DNA from: Lachnospiraceae bacterium
GTDB taxonomy: Bacteria; Bacillota; Clostridia; Lachnospirales; Lachnospiraceae
Reading direction: 5' to 3'
DNA length: 64,000 nucleotides
Assembly: GCA_910574865.1 (NCBI GenBank)
Contig: CAJTDN010000010.1
Span: forward strand, 62,001-126,000
The notes under the pieces: model-generated
What the model saw: only the letters and a program-made list of their open reading frames with translations
The model's database searches: none
Told to the model about the DNA's origin: nothing
Position numbers and translations under genes: made by a program
Shown: in pieces, positions 42,079 through 50,619 of the stretch
Layout: every line of letters begins with the position of its first letter
Numbering within the stretch: the stretch's first letter is position 1

Positions 42079-43218
42079 TTACATTTCCACCCACGTGTTT
42101 CCCGCCGCCTGGCTCTTCAGGCAGGCCGCGACATACTGCACCCCGTCCACGCCGTCGGCAACCGTCGGGTAATCCACCATGTCTTTTGTAAACGTGCCCG
42201 CCGCCTGCGCGTTCAAGCAGTCGATGAAGCTGGCATACAAGTTTGCCATCGCCTCCAGCCAGCCTTCCGTATGGCCGCTTGGCAGCCTCTGGTATTTTGC
42301 CGCCTGCGGGCGAATCGCGCCATACCCGCGGTGGATTTCCGTGATACTCCCGTCGTCCTTGTACACCTGGTAAACTTCCGGGTTCTCCTGGAACCACAAA
42401 ATGCTGCCCTTGCTTCCGTAAATGCGGACCCTCAGGCCGTTGTCGTGCCCGATGGCCACCTGGGAAGCCCAGTAGCATCCCGACGCGCCGTTTTCATATT
42501 CCACCAGCACCGTGGCATTGTCGTCCAGCTTCCGGTTCGGCACGATTTTCTCCATCTTCGCCAGAACCTTTTTGATTTTCAAACCGGTCATGCGGTACAC
42601 CGTGTTTTCAATATGCGTCCCGATGTCCCCCAGGCAGTTCGTGTCACCGGAAAGCTCCGGATTGATTCTCCATTCGCCCTGCTTGTTTCCGGTAATATCC
42701 TCCGCCGCCAGCCAGCCTTGCGGATACTCGCCCATGATGGTGCGGATTTCGCCAATCTCGCCCTCGTCAATCATGGCGCGGATGTTCTTGGACGTCACAT
42801 GTCCCGAATACGTATACGTCACCATGAATTGCAAATTCTTTTCCCGCGCGAGCGCCTCCAGCTCCTCGGCCTCCTCCGGCCTCACGCACAACGGCTTGTC
42901 GCAGGACACGGCGATTCCCGCGTTCAAAAACGCCTTGCACGCCGCATAATGTGCATAATTCGGCGTCACGATCACGACGAAGTCAATACCGTCCTCGCGC
43001 GCCGCCTCCTTCTCGGCCATCTCCGCAAAATCGTGGTACAAGCGTTCCCCGGCCACATGCAGCGCCTCCCCGGCCGCGAGCGTTTTTTCCCAACTCCTGG
43101 AAAAACATCCCGCCACCAGCCTTGCCTTTCCGTCAATGTTGATGGCCTTGCGGTGGGCGTCTCCTATGAACGCGTCCAACGCGCCTCCCACCATTCCATA
43201 ATTCAATACTCTTCCCAT
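42079..43218 (-). CDS. Gfo/Idh/MocA-family oxidoreductase
   Basis: 379 residues. N-terminal Rossmann domain (about 1-125) begins NYGMVGGALDAFIGDAHRKA, with the family's CDKPLC motif (EKP equivalent) near 112, and the C-terminal alpha/beta domain has the DIGTH motif (about 198-202) that supplies the catalytic His. Uses NAD(P) to oxidise a sugar, polyol or inositol. The glycine pattern GxVGGA differs a little from GxGxxG, as is common in this family's GGxxxAFIGxxHR subgroup. It follows the transporter permease by 43 bases and precedes the isomerase, forming a catabolic pair. Confidence 0.93.
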   Translation of the reverse strand: MGRVLNYGMVGGALDAFIGDAHRKAINIDGKARLVAGCFSRSWEKTLAAGEALHVAGERLYHDFAEMAEKEAAREDGIDFVVIVTPNYAHYAACKAFLNAGIAVSCDKPLCVRPEEAEELEALAREKNLQFMVTYTYSGHVTSKNIRAMIDEGEIGEIRTIMGEYPQGWLAAEDITGNKQGEWRINPELSGDTNCLGDIGTHIENTVYRMTGLKIKKVLAKMEKIVPNRKLDDNATVLVEYENGASGCYWASQVAIGHDNGLRVRIYGSKGSILWFQENPEVYQVYKDDGSITEIHRGYGAIRPQAAKYQRLPSGHTEGWLEAMANLYASFIDCLNAQAAGTFTKDMVDYPTVADGVDGVQYVAACLKSQAAGNTWVEM

Positions 43219-43238
43219 ATGGTATAACCTCCCTTTCG

Positions 43239-43259
43239 CCTAGTGCGGTGTAACTTCCT
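43239..43259 (-). repeat. Fragment resembling the 5' end of the leader RNA
   Basis: The 21 bases here match 42050-42070, the 5' end of copy B, at 19 positions. It is followed by GAAAGGGAGG and the Gfo/Idh start, with no room for the rest of the structure, so it looks like a shortened copy. Confidence 0.6.
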
Positions 43260-43261
43260 AA

Positions 43262-44239
43262 TTACTTCCCTTTCCTCCGAATCATCTGGATTCCCACCGC
43301 TATCAGCAGTATCATGCCCTTCACCGTGTCATTTAACAAGGCGTTCATTCCCAACGCGGTAATAATCTTGTCAATCAGCGTGAACGCCATCGTCCCGAAA
43401 ATGATTCCCATAATCTTGCCCTTGCCGCCCGACAGCGACAAACCGCCGATGACGACCGCCGAGATGGCATACAGTTCGAAACTTTTTCCCGACGTCGCCG
43501 GGTCGAAGGACGTGTCCTTGGCAATCTTTAGAAATGCCGCCATCCCCGTCAGCGCGCCGCACATGACGAACATCTTAATCCTCGTCGCCACCACGCCCAC
43601 GCCGGCAAGCATCGCCGCCTTTTCATTGCTGCCCAGCGCATAAATGTTCTTCCCGAACTTGGTACTTGTCGTCATGTAAATGATGGCCGCCGCAAGAATC
43701 AAAAACACGATTGCCAAATTGGGAATCGTAAGCACGTTACCGTTCCCGAACATGAACAAGTTCTTGTAGCTTCCCAGCGAAGCGTCCACGCGGTAACGCG
43801 TCTCACCCATCTCGTTCATCATGTATTGGGAAATCGAGCGGAAAATCAGCATCGTCGCCAACGTCACGATGAACGACGGCATCTTGAACTTCCCGACCAG
43901 CACCCCGTTTATCAGGCCGCAGGCCGCTCCCGTCACGACGGCGAACAGCAACGCCACGAAAATACTGCCCACGCTGTTGTAGACGATGATGGTGAGCCCG
44001 CCGACAAACACGAAAGAAGAACCGACCGACAAATCAAAGTCGCCGGTCAGGACCACGAGTCCCATTCCCAACGCAATCGTTCCCAAAATGGAACTGTGCA
44101 GGAAAATGTTCGTGATGCTGGTCCACGACGTGGAACTGCCGTTCACGATTAAAAACGCGAGGAATATGATTAAAAATATAATGATAAAATTGTAATCATG
44201 CCATAAATTTTTCAATAAATCACTTTTCTTCTTCGTCAT
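43262..44239 (-). CDS. Sugar ABC transporter permease, RbsC/MglC type
   Basis: 325 residues with eight to ten hydrophobic segments; LATMLIFRSISQYMM and the long GLSLSGGKGKIMGIIFG region are typical of BPD_transp_2 permeases for ribose, galactose, xylose or inositol. Its start overlaps the ATPase stop by four bases (ATGA). Together with the ATPase (44236-45834) and binding protein (45929-47035) it makes a complete uptake system. Confidence 0.93.
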   Translation of the reverse strand: MTKKKSDLLKNLWHDYNFIIIFLIIFLAFLIVNGSSTSWTSITNIFLHSSILGTIALGMGLVVLTGDFDLSVGSSFVFVGGLTIIVYNSVGSIFVALLFAVVTGAACGLINGVLVGKFKMPSFIVTLATMLIFRSISQYMMNEMGETRYRVDASLGSYKNLFMFGNGNVLTIPNLAIVFLILAAAIIYMTTSTKFGKNIYALGSNEKAAMLAGVGVVATRIKMFVMCGALTGMAAFLKIAKDTSFDPATSGKSFELYAISAVVIGGLSLSGGKGKIMGIIFGTMAFTLIDKIITALGMNALLNDTVKGMILLIAVGIQMIRRKGK

Positions 44240-45834
44240 CCCGCACCTCCGCTTGCCGTCTCCTTTTCCGTCCTCCTGGCCGCGCCGACCGTCTCCCTGG
44301 CCGCGCCCTTTCCCATCTCTTTATCCGCGCCGTCCGTCTCCAGCCCCGCGTCCACCGCGTTCGTCGCGTACAACATCACGGTCTCCTCGTTAATGTCCTG
44401 CCGCTTCAGTACCACCTGGATTTTCCCGTGGTAAAACACGACGCACCGGTCGGCGATTTTTTGGATTTCCGGAATCTCCAGCGTGTTGACGATGATGGTT
44501 TTCCCTTCCTTGGAGAGTTCCAGAATCAACTTGTAAATTTCGTCCTTTGCCCCGACGTCGATTCCCTGCGTCGGATTGTCAAAAAGAATGATGTCCGCCT
44601 GCGTGTTCAGCCACCTGGCCAGAATGATTTTCTGCTGGTTCCCGCCCGAAAGGCTGGTAATCTTGTCGTCGTGGCTGCCCGCCTTGATGTTGAGCGTCCG
44701 CTTCAATTCCCCGTACTTCTTGATTTCCTTTTTCTTTACGATGTGCTGGCTGCGGTAATGGATGGCATGCTCCGATATGTACATGTTTTCCAACAAGCTC
44801 ATGTCCGGCAAAATGGAATTTTCCTTTCGGTTTGCCGCCACCATCGCGACCTTCTTTTGCATCGCCTTCCGAATCTTGTTGTTGTGCATTTCCTCGCCAT
44901 GGACGAACTCGCTTCCCCCAAGGGATTTCCTCGCGCCAAATATCGTCTGCATCAATTCCGAACAACCGGCGCCCTGGAGTCCCGTGAACCCGATGATTTC
45001 TCCCTTTCTCACGGACAAGTCCACGTTCGAGAATCCCGCGCCGCTAAAATTCTTCAGTTCCAGCACGGTTTCCCCAAGCCCGCGCTCCTCGTACATGTTG
45101 CCCCGGGACATGTAGCTTTCGCCCACCATGTGGCGGGTCACTTCCTCCGGCGTCGTGTCCTTGATGAACCCGCTGTGGATGAAGCACCCGTTGCGCAGCA
45201 CGGTGTAACGGTCCGCGATTTGAAAAATCTCCGGCATTTTGTGCGAGATGAAGATGAAAGACTTTCCTTCCCCTTTCAGCCTGCGGATTATGCCGAACAA
45301 TTTGTCAATCTCCTCATTGTTCAAGGCCGTCGTCGGTTCGTCCAATATGAAGAGCCGAGCGTCCGCGTAAATGGTCTTGGCGATTTCCAAAAGCTGCTTC
45401 TTGCTCGTGTCCAGGTTGCCCGCCAGTTCCTGCGGGTCTATGTCCACGCCGAGGTTTTTCATCAGCTTCCTGGTTTCTTCGACCATCTCCTTTTTCCTAA
45501 GCTTCCCAAAGCGGTTTACCATCTCCCGGCCAAGAAAAAGGTTCTCATACACCCGCAAGTCGTTAAATATGTTCAGTTCTTGGTGCACGAAGGCGATTCC
45601 CGCCTTTTCCGCGTCCTTGATCGTGACATTGTCCATCACCTTGCCGTCAAAGGAAACCGTGCCGCCGTCCTTTTCCAACACGCCGCCCAGGATGTTCATC
45701 AACGTGGATTTCCCGGCCCCGTTTTCTCCCAGCAGCGCGTGCACCTCGCCCGCCTCGATTTCCAGGCCGACCGCGTCTAAAACCTTCACGCCAAAAAACG
45801 ATTTGGAAATGCCCGACATTTTCAGTAATTCCAT
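44236..45834 (-). CDS. Sugar ABC transporter ATP-binding protein, MglA/RbsA type
   Basis: 532 residues with two ATPase halves. First: Walker A GENGAGKST (about 36-44), signature LDTSKKQLLE (degenerate), Walker B LFILDEPT. Second: a changed P-loop GLQGAGCSE (Lys replaced), signature LSGGNQQK and Walker B IILFDNPTQG. This asymmetry is normal for the family. The last ~35 residues (ADKEMGKGAARETVGAARR...) are an unusual Gly/Ala/Lys/Glu tail. ATG 45834 is set by AAGGAG; an upstream frame would run through the intergenic hairpin. Confidence 0.93.
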   Translation of the reverse strand: MELLKMSGISKSFFGVKVLDAVGLEIEAGEVHALLGENGAGKSTLMNILGGVLEKDGGTVSFDGKVMDNVTIKDAEKAGIAFVHQELNIFNDLRVYENLFLGREMVNRFGKLRKKEMVEETRKLMKNLGVDIDPQELAGNLDTSKKQLLEIAKTIYADARLFILDEPTTALNNEEIDKLFGIIRRLKGEGKSFIFISHKMPEIFQIADRYTVLRNGCFIHSGFIKDTTPEEVTRHMVGESYMSRGNMYEERGLGETVLELKNFSGAGFSNVDLSVRKGEIIGFTGLQGAGCSELMQTIFGARKSLGGSEFVHGEEMHNNKIRKAMQKKVAMVAANRKENSILPDMSLLENMYISEHAIHYRSQHIVKKKEIKKYGELKRTLNIKAGSHDDKITSLSGGNQQKIILARWLNTQADIILFDNPTQGIDVGAKDEIYKLILELSKEGKTIIVNTLEIPEIQKIADRCVVFYHGKIQVVLKRQDINEETVMLYATNAVDAGLETDGADKEMGKGAARETVGAARRTEKETASGGAG

Positions 45835-45879
45835 AAGCTTCTCCTTTTCCACCGCCGGTTCCAAACTATTAAGACCGCC

Positions 45880-45905
45880 CCCGGCGCACAAGGTGGCGCG
45901 CCGGG
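45880..45905 (-). terminator. Intercistronic hairpin after the binding-protein gene
   Basis: CCCGGCGC (45880-45887) pairs with GCGCCGGG (45898-45905), with no T tract. It lies between the binding-protein stop and the ATPase start, where such hairpins usually protect the abundant upstream message rather than stop transcription. Confidence 0.6.
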
Positions 45906-45928
45906 TAAAGGCAGTCCCGCACATTTCA

Positions 45929-47035
45929 TTATTCGTACGTTCCAAACGGTTTGAATTCCCCGACATTTTCAGAATCCACGACGCTCACCGGGATGATGTA
46001 GTTCTGCTCGATGCCCGTCTTGCCGCCCAGGTAATCCACCATGACTTCCGTCGCTTCCTGGATCATGGCCGGGTCGTAGGTCACGGAGAAGATGTCAAAC
46101 GCCTCCGGGGTCTCGATGGTCTTATGCTTCCCGTCCAATACCGCGTAAATTTCCGCAAGTCCTGAAGAAGCGCCCACTGCCTGGAGGGACTCCAAAAATT
46201 CGGCCTTCTTGCCCGCGTCCAGGGCAGAACCGTTCAACGACTCCAGGATACCCATCGCGATTTCGTCGTCATGCGTGAAAATCCAAATCTTCTTCGACGT
46301 GTCGCACTGCGAACTGGAAAACCACGACTCGAACAGTTCCTTTCCAGTGTCGCGGCTCCAGCCGGTCGCCGCCGACTTCACGACCACCTTGTCGATTTCC
46401 TCGTCCGTCCAGCCCTGCTCCGACAAATACGTGCGGAATCCCTTCGAACGAAGTTCCGGAACGGAGGAATTGTCACCAATCATCTCATACACGTAATCGT
46501 CCTTCGTCAGGCCATTGGCGATGAACCGCTTGGCCGTCTCGTAGCCGATTCCCTCGTTGTCGCCCTTTACGTTCGCGATTACCTTCTCGTCGATGATTTC
46601 GCTCTCGATTGCCCGGTCGAACTGCACGAACGGGATGTCGGCCATGGCGATTTTCTCAATCGTGGACTGCAAGCCATTGTCATAAGGAAGAATCACGATT
46701 CCCGCCAGGTTGTCCGGGCTTGACAGCAGGTCGTCCACCTGCTGGATCTGGTTCTCCACGTCCGTCGCCGCGTACACCGTCACCTTGTAGTTTCCTTCCT
46801 TGTTCAGCTTCTCCGCTTCTTCCTGGGCGTAAGTCAAGACCGCGCCCGTCCAGCCATGGTCGGCGCTTGGAACCATCAGGGCGATTTCCTTGGCGTCGCC
46901 CGTGGCCTCCGTCTTCTTGTCGCCGCCATCGCCGCTTCCTCCCTTTTGGCCGTCGTCCGCGTTTTTCCCACATCCCGCCAATGCGCCGACCACCAACGCC
47001 GTTGCTAAAAGTGCCGCGAAAATCCGTTTTTTCAT
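45929..47035 (-). CDS. Galactose/ribose-type sugar-binding lipoprotein
   Basis: 368 residues. Signal peptide with lipobox ALAGC (acylated Cys22), then a disordered Gly/Asp/Lys linker (about 23-45). The fold is the periplasmic-binding-protein class I type (Peripla_BP_4): KEIALMVPSADHGWTGAV, FVQFDRAIES, KGDNEGIGYETAKRF, and IFTHDDEIAMGILE, with Asp/Asn/Trp in positions that bind pyranoses in MglB. It feeds the MglA/MglC-type genes downstream. The protein encoded at 52208 is a relative in the same gene run. Confidence 0.93.
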   Translation of the reverse strand: MKKRIFAALLATALVVGALAGCGKNADDGQKGGSGDGGDKKTEATGDAKEIALMVPSADHGWTGAVLTYAQEEAEKLNKEGNYKVTVYAATDVENQIQQVDDLLSSPDNLAGIVILPYDNGLQSTIEKIAMADIPFVQFDRAIESEIIDEKVIANVKGDNEGIGYETAKRFIANGLTKDDYVYEMIGDNSSVPELRSKGFRTYLSEQGWTDEEIDKVVVKSAATGWSRDTGKELFESWFSSSQCDTSKKIWIFTHDDEIAMGILESLNGSALDAGKKAEFLESLQAVGASSGLAEIYAVLDGKHKTIETPEAFDIFSVTYDPAMIQEATEVMVDYLGGKTGIEQNYIIPVSVVDSENVGEFKPFGTYE

Positions 47036-47209
47036 AATCCCTTTTCTCCTTTCTTTGCCTGGAATTTTTATTTACCTTGGAGGCTTCCCGACCGGTAAAA
47101 CCGTTTCCCGCCGGGTTTTCGACTGATAAAAATGTTTCCCCGCCGGGCTTCCCTCCCTGATATGTCCATTTTACCACCCCGGCTTCCAAAAAAAGGTATT
47201 TTATGCTTA

Positions 47210-47245
47210 CAAAACGATGCCTCTGGCAACTTGTCGCCAGAGGCA
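47210..47245 (-). terminator. Terminator after the DUF3502 binding-protein gene
   Basis: TGCCTCTGGC (47218-47227) pairs with GCCAGAGGCA (47236-47245); on the minus strand ATCGTTTTG follows. It is 10 bases past the stop, and separates the regulatory genes from the transporter genes. Confidence 0.85.
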
Positions 47246-47255
47246 CCCGGTATCC

Positions 47256-48800
47256 TCATTTTGTATTGGTATCTTCTTCCTCGCAAAACGCCTGGATTTG
47301 TTTCTGCATCTCGCCAATCACCTTGTCCGCCCCCGCCTCCTTCATCTTGGCAATCATCTCGTCATAGGTTTTTTCCCAATCCCTGGACGTTCCCCGCTCC
47401 AACGTGTCCAGGTACTCCTCCACGACCAGGTCGACCTTGGCCATCTCCACCACGATCATGCGGGTGTCCAGCTCGAACCCCATCAGGGGCGACACGATCG
47501 CATCCTCGTTATAGTTTCTCAATTGCTCAAATTCATTTTTGCTGCTTTCATAATTAAGAAACGTGTTCCCGATCGCGTATGGCGAAAGAAAATAAATTGC
47601 CTTCCCGGTTTTGTCCGTGACCCGGTTCACCCTGCCGTTTTCCCCCTTCACGTAATGCCGCCCTTCCGAACCGTTACATAGGAAACGGAGCAGTTCCTTC
47701 CCCTCGTCCGTGTTCAAAAGCCGTAGAAGCTCCATCGCGCGTTTGGGATTTTTCGTGGTCCTTGGCACCGCGACGGCATTGCGGCAGCACTCGAAAGAAA
47801 CGTACCTGTACGTCTGCAGGGGAATCCTCGCCGCCTCATATTCCGTGGCAATCGGGTCTTGCACCACGCCGGACTCCCCGTATTCGTCGAGGAACAGACT
47901 GTTGCCCGCCTTCGTCCCATTGTCATTTCCGGGCGCGAGGACTTCCTCGACGTCCGACCGGACGTACCCTTTTTGATACCACTCGGACATGACCTTGAAA
48001 TAGTCCCTGTAGGAATCCAGTTCATACTTATTATATACTTTCAGTTCCTCATCAAATATCCGTATCACGAAAGGCGAGTCCGGGCCGTAGACTCCCTCGT
48101 ACCCCTTCTGGGCAATCTCCGAAAACGTGTCACAAGATACTCCGGTTCCCAGGACCCGCGCGGCCTTCAGGCTTTCCAAATATTCCTCTATCACGCGATA
48201 ACATTCCTCGTCGGAATACAATTTCCCCTGGTTCGTCGAGGCGATTTTCTCCTCGTCCCCATACTCCGCCATCCGCCTTTTCGGCGTCACGATGGCGTAA
48301 TCCTTGCGATAGGACGCGCCGACAAGGGGAACGCTGTAAATTTTGCCGTCCCGTTTCTGCTTTTCCCACATTTCCGCCGGAATCTCTTCCAGCAGTCCCT
48401 TTCCGTTCGTGCTCAGCAAATAATCCAGGGCCATGAAGTTTCCGGCCTTGACCTCCTCCGTATAATTGAAAATGTCGTTCCCTATCCAGACGAGGTCCAC
48501 TTCCTCGTTCGTGGCCATCTTCATGTCCCACTTTTCCTTGTAATCCTCGATTGGCACGATTTCGAACTCCACCCTGGTTCCAGGAAGTTTTTCCCCCAGC
48601 TTCTTGTTAAACTCCGCAATCACGTCGTCCGAGCTTATGAACTTCTCGCCGAATATCATCCATTTTATCGTGACCTCCTCCGTTTCCGTCTCCCCCTCGT
48701 TCACGACGTCGGCTTCCTTTTCGCATCCCGCCGCGCCGGCCATGCACAAGCTCGCCGCCAGGACGGCGCACGACAGCCGCCCAACCATTTTTTTCATCAT
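47256..48800 (-). CDS. Extracellular sugar-binding lipoprotein, DUF3502 type
   Basis: 514 residues. Lipobox GAAGC (acylated Cys26), then an acidic linker (NEGETETEE). Solute-binding fold (IKWMIFGEKFISSDDVIAEF; EVDLVWIGNDIFNY) with a DUF3502-type C-terminus. It has no permease partner of its own: it directly follows the YesM kinase gene by 19 bases, and the transporter downstream has its own binding protein. The same arrangement occurs at 31146-35138, so it may be a sensor subunit for the kinase. GGGAGG precedes the ATG. Confidence 0.88.
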   Translation of the reverse strand: MMKKMVGRLSCAVLAASLCMAGAAGCEKEADVVNEGETETEEVTIKWMIFGEKFISSDDVIAEFNKKLGEKLPGTRVEFEIVPIEDYKEKWDMKMATNEEVDLVWIGNDIFNYTEEVKAGNFMALDYLLSTNGKGLLEEIPAEMWEKQKRDGKIYSVPLVGASYRKDYAIVTPKRRMAEYGDEEKIASTNQGKLYSDEECYRVIEEYLESLKAARVLGTGVSCDTFSEIAQKGYEGVYGPDSPFVIRIFDEELKVYNKYELDSYRDYFKVMSEWYQKGYVRSDVEEVLAPGNDNGTKAGNSLFLDEYGESGVVQDPIATEYEAARIPLQTYRYVSFECCRNAVAVPRTTKNPKRAMELLRLLNTDEGKELLRFLCNGSEGRHYVKGENGRVNRVTDKTGKAIYFLSPYAIGNTFLNYESSKNEFEQLRNYNEDAIVSPLMGFELDTRMIVVEMAKVDLVVEEYLDTLERGTSRDWEKTYDEMIAKMKEAGADKVIGEMQKQIQAFCEEEDTNTK

Positions 48801-48819
48801 AAAATTCCCTCCCCGCGTG

Positions 48820-50619
48820 TCACGTCGGCAGGCAAAGCGTCACTTTGGTTCCCACGCCCTCCCGGCTTTGCACCTCAATTCGCGCCTCGTCGCCCAGCAA
48901 TAGACGAATCCTCTGATTGACGTTTCGAATTCCGATGTGTTCCTCCTTTAAAACGTACTTTTCATTCATGTCCTCGTTCAAACGCCCTACCGCCTCCCGG
49001 CTCATGCCGACACCGTTATCCTCGACCTCCACCACCAGCCCGGAATCCCTTTGATATGCCCGGATGTGGATAATTCCCTGCCTCCTGAGCGGTTTGATTC
49101 CATGGTAAACCGCATTTTCAATAAGGGGCTGCAAGCTCACTTTCACAATCGGGCAGTCCAACACGTTTCTTTCAACCTCCCACAATACCTTCAATTTTTC
49201 CTCGTACCGCAGCTGCAAAATTTCGACATACAGCTTCGCGTTATGTACCTCATCCCGCACGGGAATGATCTGCTCGTCAATGTCGAGGCTGGTGCGCAGC
49301 ATTTCCGACAAGTTCAATATGATGCGCGACACGTCGTTATCCCCGTGCCCGAGTTCCATCGCCCGCCAGCGGATGTTTTCCAGCGTGTTGTATAGGAAAT
49401 GGGGACTGACTTGGGCCTGCAGGGCAGTCAGCTGCGCCTTGTCAATCAGGTCGGTGTAGTGCTTCATTTCCTCCTGCATCCTTCGGTTCGAGTAGAGGTT
49501 CCTGATAATGTTGCGCGTGATTTCACGCGTCTCGTCCTCGCCAAATCCCGTGTCCTCCTGGAAGTCCGCGTGGTACATGTCGGGATTTTTCACAAGCTCC
49601 AGAATTTTTTGCACGGGCTTGTAACAATAGACGGAAATGCAAAACGCCCCGACCACGGACAGCACGACCCCCAGGATGCAGAGCGTGATGTAAAAATACA
49701 AAATGCTCTCCCGATATTCTTCGTACGCGCTCATCGGAATCGCCGAAATATAGTACCAGTCGAACTTGTCCGACGACGACACCGCGATCAGGATGTCCTG
49801 CTCCCCGTCGTTGACGACCACGTATCCACCGACGGTCTTGAAGTCAATGTCCTTGTAAAATTCTACCTTGTTCCATTTCTTTCGCAGGTACATTTGCTGG
49901 GAACTGAAAAGGATGTTGTTGCGGTTATCCACGATCATCAGGTTCTCGCTTGAATCCTTGATGTTCGAGACGACCAGCTCCTCCATTTTGTCAATGTCGA
50001 TGTTTACGATGATGCCGCCCAAAAACTGCATCTGGGTAAGCCTAAGCGGCTGGATGTAGCTGATCAGCTTCGGATAGCCGTTGTTCTTCGTCCGGCTGAT
50101 CATCCGAGCCGGTTCATATTCCCGCTCGGTCAGGTTTTCCAGCCAGTTCGTGTCCTCGAATTCTTCGATTTTACCCCCTCCGTCGTTCGTCACGATGTAC
50201 TTGCTCTTGTTGGAATAAATGTAAATGGAATCGATATAGTCGAACACGCCTGAATACATTTCTATTTTTTTCTTCACGTTGACCGTCTGGGTATGCTCGA
50301 ACAGCTCGTTCGTGTCCGGCAGCATGAACCGCTGGATGTCCTCGTCGAGGGAAAGCTGTCCGGAAATCTTCACGACCTCCTCCATGACGACGTCCATGCG
50401 CTCCTTCGTCTTGGTCAGCGAATTGGTGCTCGCGTTGCCCGCCTCCTCCGTGATGACGTCGTCCATCTTCTGGTACACCGCCAGCATCACGACCGTGAAA
50501 ATCCCGACCAGGAATGCCAGGATGATGATAAAGCTTTTGACGAGGATGCTGTTAAACCTATAATCCTGAAGATATTTCCAAATCTTTGTTCTCTTTATCG
50601 TATTCTTGTTTTTGTCCAC
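48820..50619 (-). CDS. YesM-type sensor histidine kinase
   Basis: 599 residues. Helix 1 (SFIIILAFLVGIFTVVMLAVY, about 29-48) and helix 2 (YITLCILGVVLSVVGAFCISV, about 300-320) enclose a dCache-like extracellular sensor. Cytoplasmic part: HAMP, His_kinase motif ALQAQVSPHFLYNTLENIRW (phospho-His in SPHFLYN), N box LIENAVYHGI and G box EDNGVGMS. Its start lies 62 bases inside the end of the regulator gene, an unusually long overlap; no later ATG precedes helix 1 closely, so I keep 50619. Paired with the regulator at 50558-52192. Confidence 0.93.
   Translation of the reverse strand: MDKNKNTIKRTKIWKYLQDYRFNSILVKSFIIILAFLVGIFTVVMLAVYQKMDDVITEEAGNASTNSLTKTKERMDVVMEEVVKISGQLSLDEDIQRFMLPDTNELFEHTQTVNVKKKIEMYSGVFDYIDSIYIYSNKSKYIVTNDGGGKIEEFEDTNWLENLTEREYEPARMISRTKNNGYPKLISYIQPLRLTQMQFLGGIIVNIDIDKMEELVVSNIKDSSENLMIVDNRNNILFSSQQMYLRKKWNKVEFYKDIDFKTVGGYVVVNDGEQDILIAVSSSDKFDWYYISAIPMSAYEEYRESILYFYITLCILGVVLSVVGAFCISVYCYKPVQKILELVKNPDMYHADFQEDTGFGEDETREITRNIIRNLYSNRRMQEEMKHYTDLIDKAQLTALQAQVSPHFLYNTLENIRWRAMELGHGDNDVSRIILNLSEMLRTSLDIDEQIIPVRDEVHNAKLYVEILQLRYEEKLKVLWEVERNVLDCPIVKVSLQPLIENAVYHGIKPLRRQGIIHIRAYQRDSGLVVEVEDNGVGMSREAVGRLNEDMNEKYVLKEEHIGIRNVNQRIRLLLGDEARIEVQSREGVGTKVTLCLPT

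Noticed and set aside
42271-43227. Long plus-strand open frames opposite the Gfo/Idh gene and similar long frames opposite other GC-rich genes
   Set aside because: These are antisense shadows caused by high GC at third positions; they lack ribosome sites and known domains, while the opposite strand encodes clear enzymes.
47095-47150. Repeated CCGCCGGG-type words between two binding-protein genes
   Set aside because: Two short similar words in GC-rich DNA; no stem, period or gene link strong enough to call a feature.
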